Positions 16,945 through 25,751 of a stretch of DNA of 64,000 nucleotides are shown here, in pieces. The stretch is taken from the NCBI GenBank assembly GCA_012317185.1, contig CP048838.1, positions 3,596,001-3,660,000 of the forward strand. Reading direction: 5' to 3'. The stretch comes from [Clostridium] innocuum (GTDB taxonomy: Bacteria > Bacillota_I > Bacilli_A > Erysipelotrichales > Erysipelotrichaceae). Under the pieces are notes generated by a model that made no database searches, was not told the origin of the DNA, and saw nothing but the letters and a program-made list of their open reading frames with translations. The position numbers and the translations under genes were made by a program. Within the stretch, counting starts at the first letter, position 1. Each line of letters starts with the position of its first letter.

Positions 16945-18969
16945 TTAAGAGAAAGCAAACTGCAGAAGCCTTCGCACCTCGGCTGCATTTTCGCATGCAT
17001 CCAACCGTCTAAGAAGATCCCTGTTTCTGCTCAGCTGCAGGATTTCATGCAGGACATTCAGATGCTTGTCGTGAGCGGCGTCTGACAGTACAAACAGATA
17101 CCGCAGCGAAGATACCTCATCAAAGGGTACATCCCGCTTGACTATCAGGAAGGACAGTCCCAGACGGAAGGCGCCATGCTCCGGCTTCGCATGAGCTACG
17201 GCAACGGAATTCGCCAGCAGGATATATGGTCCGTATTCATCCACCAGATGGATCATCTCCTGCACATAGCTGTTTTGAATGACACCGCGGCTCAGCAGCG
17301 GTGTGGATGCCGTCTGAATCATCTCCTTCCAGGAGTCCACCTGCTCCAGAACCTGTATATCCTCCTTTTGCAATATATCCAGCAGACCGAGCTGCTCTTT
17401 ATCATGAATACCGACAAAGGAGTTTCCCCGGTTGAGATAGGCCAGAACATCCCGCTTCAGGGCGTCCATATCCGTTTCCTTCACATAGGAGGCGATGATG
17501 GAAAGCAGACCGCCCAGCTTTTCATTGTTGATTTCATAGCAGTCGAAATTCAGCATCATCATGGAAGCGATTCGTGCCTTATCCTTTCTGCTTAAAATCG
17601 GATGCACCTGTATTACTGGCACCTCGCTTTGTACATCGATTGTCGATACAATGAAATCCACCTGCTGCTCATATTCCTGCACATGCTCCAGACTCGCGGT
17701 ATCCACAACCCGCACATTCGCATACAGCCCCTCGATTTCCCGCTTGAGAAGCATGGATGTGGAAATCCCGCTGGGACAGACAATCAGAATACGGATTTCA
17801 TCATAGCAGCGCACCCCCTGCTTCAGATGTCCGCCGAAATGCATGGTCAGATAAGCGATTTCACTATCTATGATCGGCATCTGAAACAAATCCCTGAGGT
17901 CTTCGCATACCAGCTGTGTAATCATATAAATATCCTTGTACTGCTTCTGTATTTCATCGATCAGCGGGTTTACGACCTGGATGGAAAGACGGTTGTAATA
18001 CATGGACAGCTTCAAATGCATATAGATGGAATTGATCAGGTCATTTTTATCATCAAAGGATACACATGCCGTACGCTCAAAGGTTTCCACAAGACGGCTG
18101 GATAATTCAAAGATGCGGATATCATGCTCATCATCCTGCGGACACAGCTCCCTGCTTGCCTTGGAGCCCAAAAGATGCAATGCGAGATACAGCCGCTCAT
18201 GCACATTCAGCTCCTGAAAATAACGGTCAATCAAATCCAGCTCCTGTGTTTCACACAGATCACGTAGCTCCATGAGAGAAAAATCATACTGCTCCGGTGA
18301 ATCGCGGATAATGCTCAGCATACAGGCGATGGATAGCAGATTGTCCTGTCGGTATTCATGCTCACGCTCACTGGATATTTTCTGTAGTCTTCCATAATAA
18401 TCGTCCACCAGCGCTGTGTCCAGAAAGGGCAATGCGTGATAATTCACCTCATCCAGCAGCTGCTTCAGAAAATACAGCAGAACCGCCCGCTTGTTGAATG
18501 CCTTTCCCTCGATGCCGTATCCGTTTTTCAAATCGATGCGCAGCTCCAGACCATAGGCTTTCAGCTGCTCCTTCACATTCTTCAAATCACTGAACACGGT
18601 ATTGCGGCTGCATTTTAACAACTGCATGATATCCTCCACATGAATAACTGCTTTGGGATAGATCATATAGCAGATCAGAAAGCTGACACGCTGCTGAGGT
18701 GTCAGTACATCCGGCTGCAGCTGCCGCTTTTGCAGAAGGGCGGATAGCTGCTGCTTCTGCTCATCCAACAGAAAATAACCGGCTCCCCGTTTGCACATCA
18801 CAGGCTTTAGTGCATTCATCTGCAGTACCTCATTCGTTTTATTCACGATATAATACACACTTCGCCTTCCTGCATGCAAAAGCTGTGATATTTCATCCAA
18901 CGCAATCGGTGTGCTTTGTTCCATAAGCAGCTGAATCAGCTGCAGCTGTTTTCCTGTAAACGGTATCAT
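16945..18969 (-). CDS. PRD-domain transcriptional regulator with IIB- and IIA-like domains (MtlR/LicR class)
   Basis: Activator whose activity is set by PTS phosphorylation. Order: helix-turn-helix region (about 1-160, LQLIQLLMEQSTPIALDEIS and a second Mga-like part), PRD1 and PRD2 (about 170-390), GAT-like IIB (RILIVCPSGISTSMLLKREI, about 395-480) and a C-terminal EIIA-2 (VAVAHAKPEHGA, about 590). The ATG at 18969 has GAGGG eight bases before it; the longer frame to 19035 has no ribosome site. Length of 674 residues fits the class. It is directly upstream of the galactitol-type PTS genes, which it very likely controls. Confidence 0.92.
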   Translation of the reverse strand: MIPFTGKQLQLIQLLMEQSTPIALDEISQLLHAGRRSVYYIVNKTNEVLQMNALKPVMCKRGAGYFLLDEQKQQLSALLQKRQLQPDVLTPQQRVSFLICYMIYPKAVIHVEDIMQLLKCSRNTVFSDLKNVKEQLKAYGLELRIDLKNGYGIEGKAFNKRAVLLYFLKQLLDEVNYHALPFLDTALVDDYYGRLQKISSEREHEYRQDNLLSIACMLSIIRDSPEQYDFSLMELRDLCETQELDLIDRYFQELNVHERLYLALHLLGSKASRELCPQDDEHDIRIFELSSRLVETFERTACVSFDDKNDLINSIYMHLKLSMYYNRLSIQVVNPLIDEIQKQYKDIYMITQLVCEDLRDLFQMPIIDSEIAYLTMHFGGHLKQGVRCYDEIRILIVCPSGISTSMLLKREIEGLYANVRVVDTASLEHVQEYEQQVDFIVSTIDVQSEVPVIQVHPILSRKDKARIASMMMLNFDCYEINNEKLGGLLSIIASYVKETDMDALKRDVLAYLNRGNSFVGIHDKEQLGLLDILQKEDIQVLEQVDSWKEMIQTASTPLLSRGVIQNSYVQEMIHLVDEYGPYILLANSVAVAHAKPEHGAFRLGLSFLIVKRDVPFDEVSSLRYLFVLSDAAHDKHLNVLHEILQLSRNRDLLRRLDACENAAEVRRLLQFAFS

Positions 18970-19126
18970 AACGGATCCCTCTTTCAATTCAAGTATCCTT
19001 ATTCTATAATATTTGCGGCAAAAAATGCAAATCATTCCATATTTATCCTGATTTATAGTTTATTTTCATAAAATTCATAAAACGTTCACATAGAGTAATT
19101 ACAGGTAATCTGGAATTTCCGTACTT

Positions 19127-19155
19127 TTTATACTATAATGTAGATTATTGAGGTG
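19127..19155 (+). promoter_or_regulatory. Promoter of the second LCP gene
   Basis: TATAAT at 19134-19139 lies inside the 18-base block shared exactly with the first LCP gene promoter (3141-3158). GAGGTG (19150-19155) is the ribosome site. Confidence 0.6.
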
Positions 19156-19160
19156 TTTTC

Positions 19161-20762
19161 ATGGAAAATAAAAAACTAAAACGCAGGAGCCTGATTATCG
19201 ATATCATCATGCTCGCTGTATTTCTGATGGTAAGTATTGTATCCTTCTATATCGCCTACAGCTTCGGACTGCTCCCAATCAAGTGGGTTACCATAGCAGC
19301 AGCAATCTTCGGACTGCTGTTTCTGATTTTACTGCTACTCGCATTTAAACAGATGCCGACCTGGGGCTTAGTCATCAAGCGGCTGTTTCTGATTCTGCTT
19401 GTCGCAATTGTTGGCACCTTCGGCTATTTCATGGAGAAATCCCGTACAACCATCAACAAAATGAGTAAAACGACCAAGGTCAATGATGACGGTACGACAA
19501 CCATTACCACAAACCTGTACCTGATTACATCAAAAACCAGCGGTATCAGGAGTGAGGCAGAGCTTGCGGATAAGATTATCGGATTTCAGAACGGAAGTGA
19601 TGCAGATAACCTTTCCTTTGCCAAGACCTCGGTATCCAAGGACATCAGCTCCTATACTGCCAAAGAGGAAATGGATTATACGACACTCTATGATCAGATG
19701 GAGCAGGGAAATGTATCCGCAATGGCAATCTCTGAAACCTTCTACAATATGTCGAAAGCAAACATCAAGGATTTTGAGAAAAATGTACAGATTCTGAAAA
19801 CCTATTCCAAAACCGATACCATTAAGACCAAGGAACAGAAGGACATCACCAAGCAGACCTTTACCGTTTACCTGAGCGGTCTGGACAGTACCGGTTCTCC
19901 GGATCAGCAGACGCGTACCGATACCAATCTGCTGCTGATTGTCAATCCGGTCGCAAATCATATCGATATGGTTTCCATACCAAGGGATGCGCTGGTACCC
20001 AATACGGCCCTGAACAATGCCAATGACAAGCTGACGCATACCGGCATATATGGAATCGATACGAGTGTGGACACCATCTCACAGTTCTTCGGCATTCCGG
20101 TTGACTACTATGCACGTGTCAGCTTTAATTCCATGATTGAAATCGTCGATACGATCGGCGGTATTGACGTGGATGTGGAACTTGATTTCTGTGAGCAGGA
20201 TGAAAACCGCAGCTTTAAAAAGGACGATCTGATCTGCCTGAAAAAGGGAGAGCAGCATCTGGATGGAAAGCAGGCGCTCGCTTATTCCCGTCACCGTAAA
20301 ACCGAGGGCTATGACAACGCCGGAAGAGAACGTGCACAGCAGCGTATCATCAAGGCAATCATCAACAAGCTGATTTCCCCGTCCGCACTTGGCTATGTCA
20401 ATGATCTGCTGGATGTCGCTCCCAATTACGTGATTACCGATATGCCGGCAAACCAGATTACAAAATTCGTTTCCAGTGAGCTGGATAATATGAAGCCCTG
20501 GACAATTTCCAGTGTCATTTCCGATACCGGTGTCTATGATTCACAGCAGGTCGCAAGCCTGAATCCGCTGGAGGGACCATATGATGTATATCTCTTCAAC
20601 AAGGATGAGGTACACGCTGTCGTCAATGCCTATGACGGTGCAAGCAACCAGCTGCAGATGGAGAGCTTTCATTTCAACATGGATGATCTCTACAGGGATA
20701 CTCTGCCAATCAACGATGATCCCAATATCATCTGGGACACCATGGCAAGCACGCCGCACTAA
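19161..20762 (+). CDS. LytR-CpsA-Psr (LCP) family protein, paralogue of the gene at 3183
   Basis: Same plan as the first copy: three N-terminal membrane segments (about 10-95), a solute-binding-like part (about 115-225, NLYLITSKTSGIRSEAELAD) and the LCP core (DTNLLLIVNP, DALVPNTALN, YSRHRK). Length is 533 residues. The C-terminal half is very close to the paralogue, while the insert has drifted. ATG 19161 follows GAGGTG at five bases. It likely attaches wall polymers, perhaps under different conditions or to different sites. Confidence 0.9.
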   Translation: MENKKLKRRSLIIDIIMLAVFLMVSIVSFYIAYSFGLLPIKWVTIAAAIFGLLFLILLLLAFKQMPTWGLVIKRLFLILLVAIVGTFGYFMEKSRTTINKMSKTTKVNDDGTTTITTNLYLITSKTSGIRSEAELADKIIGFQNGSDADNLSFAKTSVSKDISSYTAKEEMDYTTLYDQMEQGNVSAMAISETFYNMSKANIKDFEKNVQILKTYSKTDTIKTKEQKDITKQTFTVYLSGLDSTGSPDQQTRTDTNLLLIVNPVANHIDMVSIPRDALVPNTALNNANDKLTHTGIYGIDTSVDTISQFFGIPVDYYARVSFNSMIEIVDTIGGIDVDVELDFCEQDENRSFKKDDLICLKKGEQHLDGKQALAYSRHRKTEGYDNAGRERAQQRIIKAIINKLISPSALGYVNDLLDVAPNYVITDMPANQITKFVSSELDNMKPWTISSVISDTGVYDSQQVASLNPLEGPYDVYLFNKDEVHAVVNAYDGASNQLQMESFHFNMDDLYRDTLPINDDPNIIWDTMASTPH

Positions 20763-20774
20763 CAGCCATACGAA

Positions 20775-20800
20775 AACACCCTATGACAGGGTGTTTTTTA
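20775..20800 (+). terminator. Terminator after the second LCP gene
   Basis: AACACCCT and AGGGTGTT form an 8-bp stem with a five-base loop, followed by a T run. Confidence 0.85.
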
Positions 20801-20902
20801 TGATTTCTTATACTGCACGAGTTGTAGCTGTGAAGGATGGGAAGGATAAAAGACAGGACAATGGAATGAGGATGTGCCTTTTGGCATAGCCTGCTGGCAG
20901 TA

Positions 20903-20947
20903 CAAAAAAACGCTCTTTAAAGGATACTCTGCCTCCTTTAAAAAGCG
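20903..20947 (-). terminator. Terminator of the hypothetical gene at 20962
   Basis: On the minus strand CGCTTTTTAAAGGA pairs with TCCTTTAAAGAGCG, followed by a seven-T run. Confidence 0.85.
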
Positions 20948-20961
20948 TGATCAGCCTCTAT

Positions 20962-22197
20962 TCAGCTGTGCAGCTCATCGCTGATGGTAACACGATGCTT
21001 GATTCCCTGACACCATTCCTTCAGCAGCGCAATATCCTGTTCATCACGCACAATGCACTCAAGAAACAAGGTGTCCTTTTCACAGTTTGCCTGAACAACC
21101 ACGGTATAGTATTCATCCAGATTCTCCACAATTCCCTTGCAGATCACCGCTTCCTTTTCGAAGCTGAAGGCGTCCATGACATCGACCGGCTTCTCCAGCT
21201 TTTCCAGAAATGTCGGAATTTCCTTTTCGAAGGTATAGGCGTTTGCCTTGATCATCCATTTCCAGGGCTCCTGTGCATCCTTGTACGGTGCCATAAAATG
21301 CATCGTCTGTGTTGTCTCATCAAAGCTTTTTTCACTGCAGCCATGAGCAGGAATACTCCAGCTTCCGAAAGGATAGGAAACAACTCCGTTTCGATAGCCC
21401 AGATGCGCGATCTTCAGCTCATCCGCATGCTGAATCAGAATCTCACGGTGGATTGCCGTACAGATACTGCGATAGGCATCCATCGGCAGCGGAAGCAGAT
21501 CATCCTTCTCATACGCCGCCTCCAGATAATCCAGAATGCTGTTGGCAATCTTATCCGTATATTCATTCATAGAGCTGTATGCAAAGTAACACTCCTTCCA
21601 CAGCAGCACCATGGCGCAGTTGCGATAATAGCGTGCAGTACGCTTTCGATCATTCCATACAAAGAAATCATCTGCCAAGTCCTCGACATCCCTTGTCTGA
21701 AAATCATCTCTGTGAATATAACCCAGCGGTGTGACGACAAAGCCCTCTCTGTAGACAGGGTGATAATACTCCTGCGGCCAGGAGATGCATAATTCCTTTT
21801 CCTCATCGATATGATCCAGAACATAGCCCTGTATATCCTTCAGCCAGCGGTAAAAGTACTTGTATTTCAAATTTTCAAAATTGCGGTCCGTATAATATCC
21901 CGTCGGATCGTTTACCTCCAGCGGAATCTGGGAACCGCTGATGATCTCATCAAAAACAGTGCAGACAAAAGCATGGAATCCGGGTCCTGCGACATTGGTC
22001 TGTGCCGCAATACTCACAAAGCGGTCCTCATAGCCGCATTCAATGTACCCCTCCGGACAGATATCAATCATGACGGTGGCATCATAATCCTCCAGCTTCA
22101 GCTTTTTCTCATCGCATACCTGCTTTAGAAAAGCACTGAATGCCTCTTTGTCCGTTTCCTTTTCCAGCTGTCCTTCCAATACAATTTCAATAGACAT
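20962..22197 (-). CDS. Hypothetical protein, 411 residues, no recognised family
   Basis: I do not recognise this protein. It is soluble and acidic, with no signal peptide or membrane segment. It is rich in Tyr, Trp and His in its middle part (EEKELCISWPQEYYHP, RKRTARYYRNCAMVLLWKE). The N-terminal part reads like a small alpha/beta domain (about residues 1-90). The ATG at 22197 is preferred because AAAGGGG lies upstream of it, while the ORF opens six codons earlier. It sits behind a lipoprotein gene, with a short hairpin between them. The codon pattern is like its neighbours, so it is a real gene. Confidence 0.75.
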   Translation of the reverse strand: MSIEIVLEGQLEKETDKEAFSAFLKQVCDEKKLKLEDYDATVMIDICPEGYIECGYEDRFVSIAAQTNVAGPGFHAFVCTVFDEIISGSQIPLEVNDPTGYYTDRNFENLKYKYFYRWLKDIQGYVLDHIDEEKELCISWPQEYYHPVYREGFVVTPLGYIHRDDFQTRDVEDLADDFFVWNDRKRTARYYRNCAMVLLWKECYFAYSSMNEYTDKIANSILDYLEAAYEKDDLLPLPMDAYRSICTAIHREILIQHADELKIAHLGYRNGVVSYPFGSWSIPAHGCSEKSFDETTQTMHFMAPYKDAQEPWKWMIKANAYTFEKEIPTFLEKLEKPVDVMDAFSFEKEAVICKGIVENLDEYYTVVVQANCEKDTLFLECIVRDEQDIALLKEWCQGIKHRVTISDELHS

Positions 22198-22214
22198 TGT
22201 CAAAACCCCTTTCA

Positions 22215-22242
22215 AAAAGGAACTGATTTCTCAGTCCCTTAT
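22215..22242 (-). terminator. Hairpin at the end of the lipoprotein gene
   Basis: On the minus strand AAGGGACTG pairs with CAGTTCCTT, followed by three more T and then GAAAG. It overlaps the lipoprotein stop codon and may be a weak or attenuating terminator. Confidence 0.5.
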
Positions 22243-22919
22243 TCAACTGCCAATACACGATAGACATTTTTCATTTCCCCATCGTAGATGACATCTTTCT
22301 TGTAATTCTTTGTACGGTCATATTCATAATCCTGAATTTCGATAACGCTGATCGTCATGGACTTCTTCAGACTCTCCACTTCCGTTTCTGCATAGGTCAA
22401 TGTCAGCTTGACATCGTATCCTCGGCAGGCAGAGCCGTTGTAGGTAAAATCCTTGGCTTCTACAGCATCCACCTTATAACCGGATACCTCCGGCAGGCTT
22501 TTCTTCCCGTATTCGTTTACGATGGTCGGATAATTTCCATAGTAGTATGCCTGTGCAAACTCCATGAAGTTGCGGATCTTATCGCTTGGTATAAACTGCA
22601 GTCCGCCAAGATCCTGGGCATCCTCTTTGTTGGATAATGTAAAGAAATCAAATGCAAAGCTGACTGCTACCATGGTAGCCTCCTCTTTTCTGTCCTCGCT
22701 GGTAATTGCTTGCGACAGCTTGTTATACGCCTCGATTTGCGCCTGAGTTGGATTCAAGGGCTCCACATATAAATCATTGGCAACCATTTTCACTTCCGCC
22801 TTCTCTTCATTTTTCGCTGTTTCTTTTTTCTTGCTGCTGTCGTCAGAGCTGCATCCGCTAACCATAGTTACCGATAGGATTCCGACGCAGAGAAGTAATT
22901 TCTTTGCTATTTGATTCAT
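22239..22919 (-). CDS. Predicted lipoprotein of unknown function
   Basis: The first 22 residues are a lipoprotein signal (KKLLLCVGILSVTMVSGC) with Cys23 as the lipidation site, then a charged Ser/Lys/Glu linker (about 24-45). The remaining roughly 180 residues are a soluble extracytoplasmic domain that I cannot assign. ATG 22919 follows GGAGGT at four bases; the ORF extends four codons upstream across that site. Length is 226 residues. The gene lies between the AlaX-like gene and the 411-residue protein, all minus strand. Confidence 0.8.
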   Translation of the reverse strand: MNQIAKKLLLCVGILSVTMVSGCSSDDSSKKKETAKNEEKAEVKMVANDLYVEPLNPTQAQIEAYNKLSQAITSEDRKEEATMVAVSFAFDFFTLSNKEDAQDLGGLQFIPSDKIRNFMEFAQAYYYGNYPTIVNEYGKKSLPEVSGYKVDAVEAKDFTYNGSACRGYDVKLTLTYAETEVESLKKSMTISVIEIQDYEYDRTKNYKKDVIYDGEMKNVYRVLAVE

Positions 22920-22959
22920 ACAGACCTCCATAAAACGTTTATTAGTATATCATAATTTT

Positions 22960-24117
22960 TCAGGAAAACCTATGCGTTTTGACAAATTTAATAATTTCTT
23001 CAGAATACATGCCGCCTCCCTGAGAAAGCCGGGCACTTCCGCCCCCCTTCAGGTGATAGGCATCCGCAATTTCTTTGAATACCTTTGCGGAATCAAAGTC
23101 CATATCCTTGTGAGAGGCTACGACTACATGAACATTGTCATATGTCTTTGCCACGAAGATGACCGCCTTTTTGTAATTCTCCGTTACATATTTTGCGACA
23201 TCCGCTTCTGATTTCACATCAATATCATCAAAGAAATGGATGATGATATCCTCCTCGCTCTGTCCAAGCTCTTTTCCAAACATCTCATAATACTTCTGCT
23301 TCCAGACAATGATATCCCGATTCAGCTGACGTGTTTCATTGATTAAACGGTTGACACCGGTATTTACATAGAGGTGGGATACAGCCAGGGAACGGCTTGC
23401 TTCATCCAGCACCTTATAGCGTCTGGAAACGCAGTCAAGCAGCTGATCGCCGACAAGATATTTAATTTTATACCCCTTTGCTGTTTTTTCATACCCGCTG
23501 ATGTACAGCATCTGCAGGTAGCGAAGGGATGGAACATGCATACAGCCGCACATATTGTAATCCAGTGCCCCGATGCGTACAACACGCAGATCATCGCGGT
23601 CAAGGTTTTTACCCTTGGCCATTTTGCTTGCCTCTACCCTTGTCGGATACTGTATACTGACTTCAAGATCATCGCGAATCAGACCGTTGCACAGAACCTG
23701 CAGCTCAAATGCCATCTTATCGGTGAAATCCTCAAAGCTGAATTCAATATCATTTTCCTCATCCCCTACATGATGAGCCAGTGTCTCCACCTTATAAACA
23801 TTGCCGAGAACCGCACTGATCAGATGCTGTGCCGTATGAATCTGACATTTACGGAAACGCTCATGCAGGTTCACACTCATAAAGACCGTACCCTCGAGTC
23901 GGGTATCCAGAAGGTGCCACATATGACCTTCCTCATATTTCAAATCCAGTACCATGTGCTCGTCGATCATACCGATATCACTGGCCATTCCGCCGCCTTC
24001 TTTATAAAAGATGGTATCCTTGCAGGCATGCCAGAAGAGGCCGTTATCTTCCCGGACTTCCAGAACCTTGGTGGAAAGCTCCGTTGTAAAGCAATTATCA
24101 TACAGTTTGTTGATCAT
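22960..24117 (-). CDS. AlaX-type alanyl-tRNA editing protein with DHHA1 domain
   Basis: Trans-editing protein related to the alanyl-tRNA synthetase editing domain; the family removes Ser or Gly wrongly attached to tRNA-Ala. Zinc ligands are seen in HTAQH (about residue 97) and in CGCMH (about 195). The C-terminal DHHA1-like part (about 310-385) ends with the glycine-rich GGGSARLSQGGG. The ATG at 24117 has AAGGAGGA six bases before it; the ORF opens 24 codons earlier without a ribosome site. Length of 385 residues equals the long AlaX-L type. Confidence 0.88.
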   Translation of the reverse strand: MINKLYDNCFTTELSTKVLEVREDNGLFWHACKDTIFYKEGGGMASDIGMIDEHMVLDLKYEEGHMWHLLDTRLEGTVFMSVNLHERFRKCQIHTAQHLISAVLGNVYKVETLAHHVGDEENDIEFSFEDFTDKMAFELQVLCNGLIRDDLEVSIQYPTRVEASKMAKGKNLDRDDLRVVRIGALDYNMCGCMHVPSLRYLQMLYISGYEKTAKGYKIKYLVGDQLLDCVSRRYKVLDEASRSLAVSHLYVNTGVNRLINETRQLNRDIIVWKQKYYEMFGKELGQSEEDIIIHFFDDIDVKSEADVAKYVTENYKKAVIFVAKTYDNVHVVVASHKDMDFDSAKVFKEIADAYHLKGGGSARLSQGGGMYSEEIIKFVKTHRFS

Positions 24118-24241
24118 AAGTATCCTCCTTTTCCAGTGTATTTTCTTATATTCTACCACACTTTTGTGTCTTTTTCTCAAGAAACTCATGTAACTAACAC
24201 GTTATCTCATGATATAATGGTATGCGTCAGGAGTTGATGAA

Positions 24242-25123
24242 ATGAATCAGGTAGCGAAACATTGGAAGGACTATGAATGCATCGATGCCGGCAGCGGGGA
24301 AAAGCTGGAGCGATGGAAGGATATCATACTGCGCCGCCCCGATCCGCAGGTGATCTGGCCGATGGAGGAAAACAGCATGTGGAATTCACCGCATGCACAT
24401 TACCACCGTTCAAAAAGCGGTGGCGGTAGCTGGGAATATAAAAAGAAATTCAAGGATAGCTGGACGGTCTCATATGGCGATCTGCGCTTTAAGGTTTCTC
24501 CAACCGGATTCAAGCATACCGGCCTGTTCCCCGAGCAGGCTGCGAACTGGGACTGGATGATGGATACGATTCAAGGCAGCGGACGTGAGGATTTGCGTGT
24601 GCTGAATCTGTTCGCCTATACCGGCGGGGCAACCATGGCATGTGCCAGTGCGGGAGCGGCAGAGGTCGTACACGTTGATGCCAGCAAGGGTATGGTGAAC
24701 TGGGCCAAGGAGAATATGATGCTCTCCCATCTGGAGAATCATAAAATACGGTTTATTGTGGATGATGTGCTGAAGTTTGTTGCCCGTGAAAAAAGAAGAG
24801 GCAGAACCTACCATGCTATTATCATGGATCCGCCAAGCTATGGCAGAGGACCGAATGGAGAAATATGGAAAATTGAGGAACAGCTGTATCCGCTGATCTC
24901 CGCATGTATGGAAATTCTGGATGATGATCCGCTGTTTTTCCTGGTAAATTCCTATACGACCGGATTCCCGCCGACTGTATTGTACAATCTGCTGCGTACG
25001 ACTGTTGGGAAAAAGCATTGTAACGGAGCGATTGCGGCAGGAGAAATCGGACTACCTATCACAACCGGTGACAGTGTTCTGCCATGCGGAATCTATGGTA
25101 AATGGGTAAGAGACAACAAATAA
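24242..25123 (+). CDS. SAM-dependent methyltransferase (RlmI/RlmK-like, PF10672 type)
   Basis: Class I methyltransferase probably acting on 23S rRNA. Motif I NLFAYTGGATMA is at about residues 122-133, the acidic residue binding SAM is in VHVDASKGMV (about 145), and motif IV DPPSYGRGPNGE near 198 is typical of RlmI-type enzymes. There is no N-terminal PUA domain, so it is the short form (293 residues). Ribosome site AGGAGTTGATGAA is before the ATG. It is divergent from the AlaX gene. A TATAAT (24213-24218) is the probable -10. Confidence 0.88.
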   Translation: MNQVAKHWKDYECIDAGSGEKLERWKDIILRRPDPQVIWPMEENSMWNSPHAHYHRSKSGGGSWEYKKKFKDSWTVSYGDLRFKVSPTGFKHTGLFPEQAANWDWMMDTIQGSGREDLRVLNLFAYTGGATMACASAGAAEVVHVDASKGMVNWAKENMMLSHLENHKIRFIVDDVLKFVAREKRRGRTYHAIIMDPPSYGRGPNGEIWKIEEQLYPLISACMEILDDDPLFFLVNSYTTGFPPTVLYNLLRTTVGKKHCNGAIAAGEIGLPITTGDSVLPCGIYGKWVRDNK

Positions 25124-25136
25124 GCAGTATATAAAG

Positions 25137-25158
25137 GCCGGATAATCTCCGGCTTTTT
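25137..25158 (+). terminator. Terminator of the methyltransferase gene
   Basis: GCCGGA and TCCGGC form the stem with a five-base loop, and five T follow. Confidence 0.85.
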
Positions 25159-25696
25159 ATATTGATTATATGCCGAACTACCAGTGGGGAGCAGTTCAAT
25201 CCCGTACTGCTATACCTCAGTTATCGAAAAGCAGATAAGGGAAGCACGCACATGCAGGATGAAGAAATGCAGAAGTATATAGAGTGATAATCAAACAAAA
25301 AAGCATAATGGCTGCCAACAGATTTAGAAAACTGCCTTTGATAATAATAAAACAGACTGCTATACAATGTTATGCATGGAAGCACTTATAAAAAGATAAT
25401 ATTCGAGCATCCTCATAAAATAGAAATATCCTCCTGTTGTATGCAGGAGGAAATGCGTTCCTCCCTCTTATGCTTACGGAAACGGAAATACGTTCTTCGT
25501 TTCATTTTAAAGCAGATACCTTAAGGATTCTTTCAGCGGATAATTGCAGAATCAAAACGATAAGCCTTATGATAATCGCCAAAACAGAGATGTACAGCTT
25601 ATATACCTGCAGTCTATACGCTATACAGCAGCTTTTTATACACGTCTTATAAGGACTGTAACAGAGGAGCACTTGCTATATGCTGTCCATTTAAAC
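25159..25696. other. Gene-free stretch with two competing hairpins
   Basis: No convincing coding region. At 25429-25463 the central segment CAGGAGGAA can pair either with TCCTCCTG before it or with TTCCTCC after it. Only very short frames follow. I see no other structure. Confidence 0.4.
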
Positions 25697-25697
25697 G

Positions 25698-25749
25698 AAA
25701 ACAAACACAGCAGCCTGAAATCGTGAATCCGATTCCATACTGCTGTGCA
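25698..25749 (-). terminator. Probable terminator of the diguanylate cyclase gene
   Basis: On the minus strand GCACAGCAG pairs with CTGCTGTGT around a loop with its own small stem, followed by a T-rich tail (TTTGTTTTCG). Confidence 0.6.
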
Positions 25750-25751
25750 TT

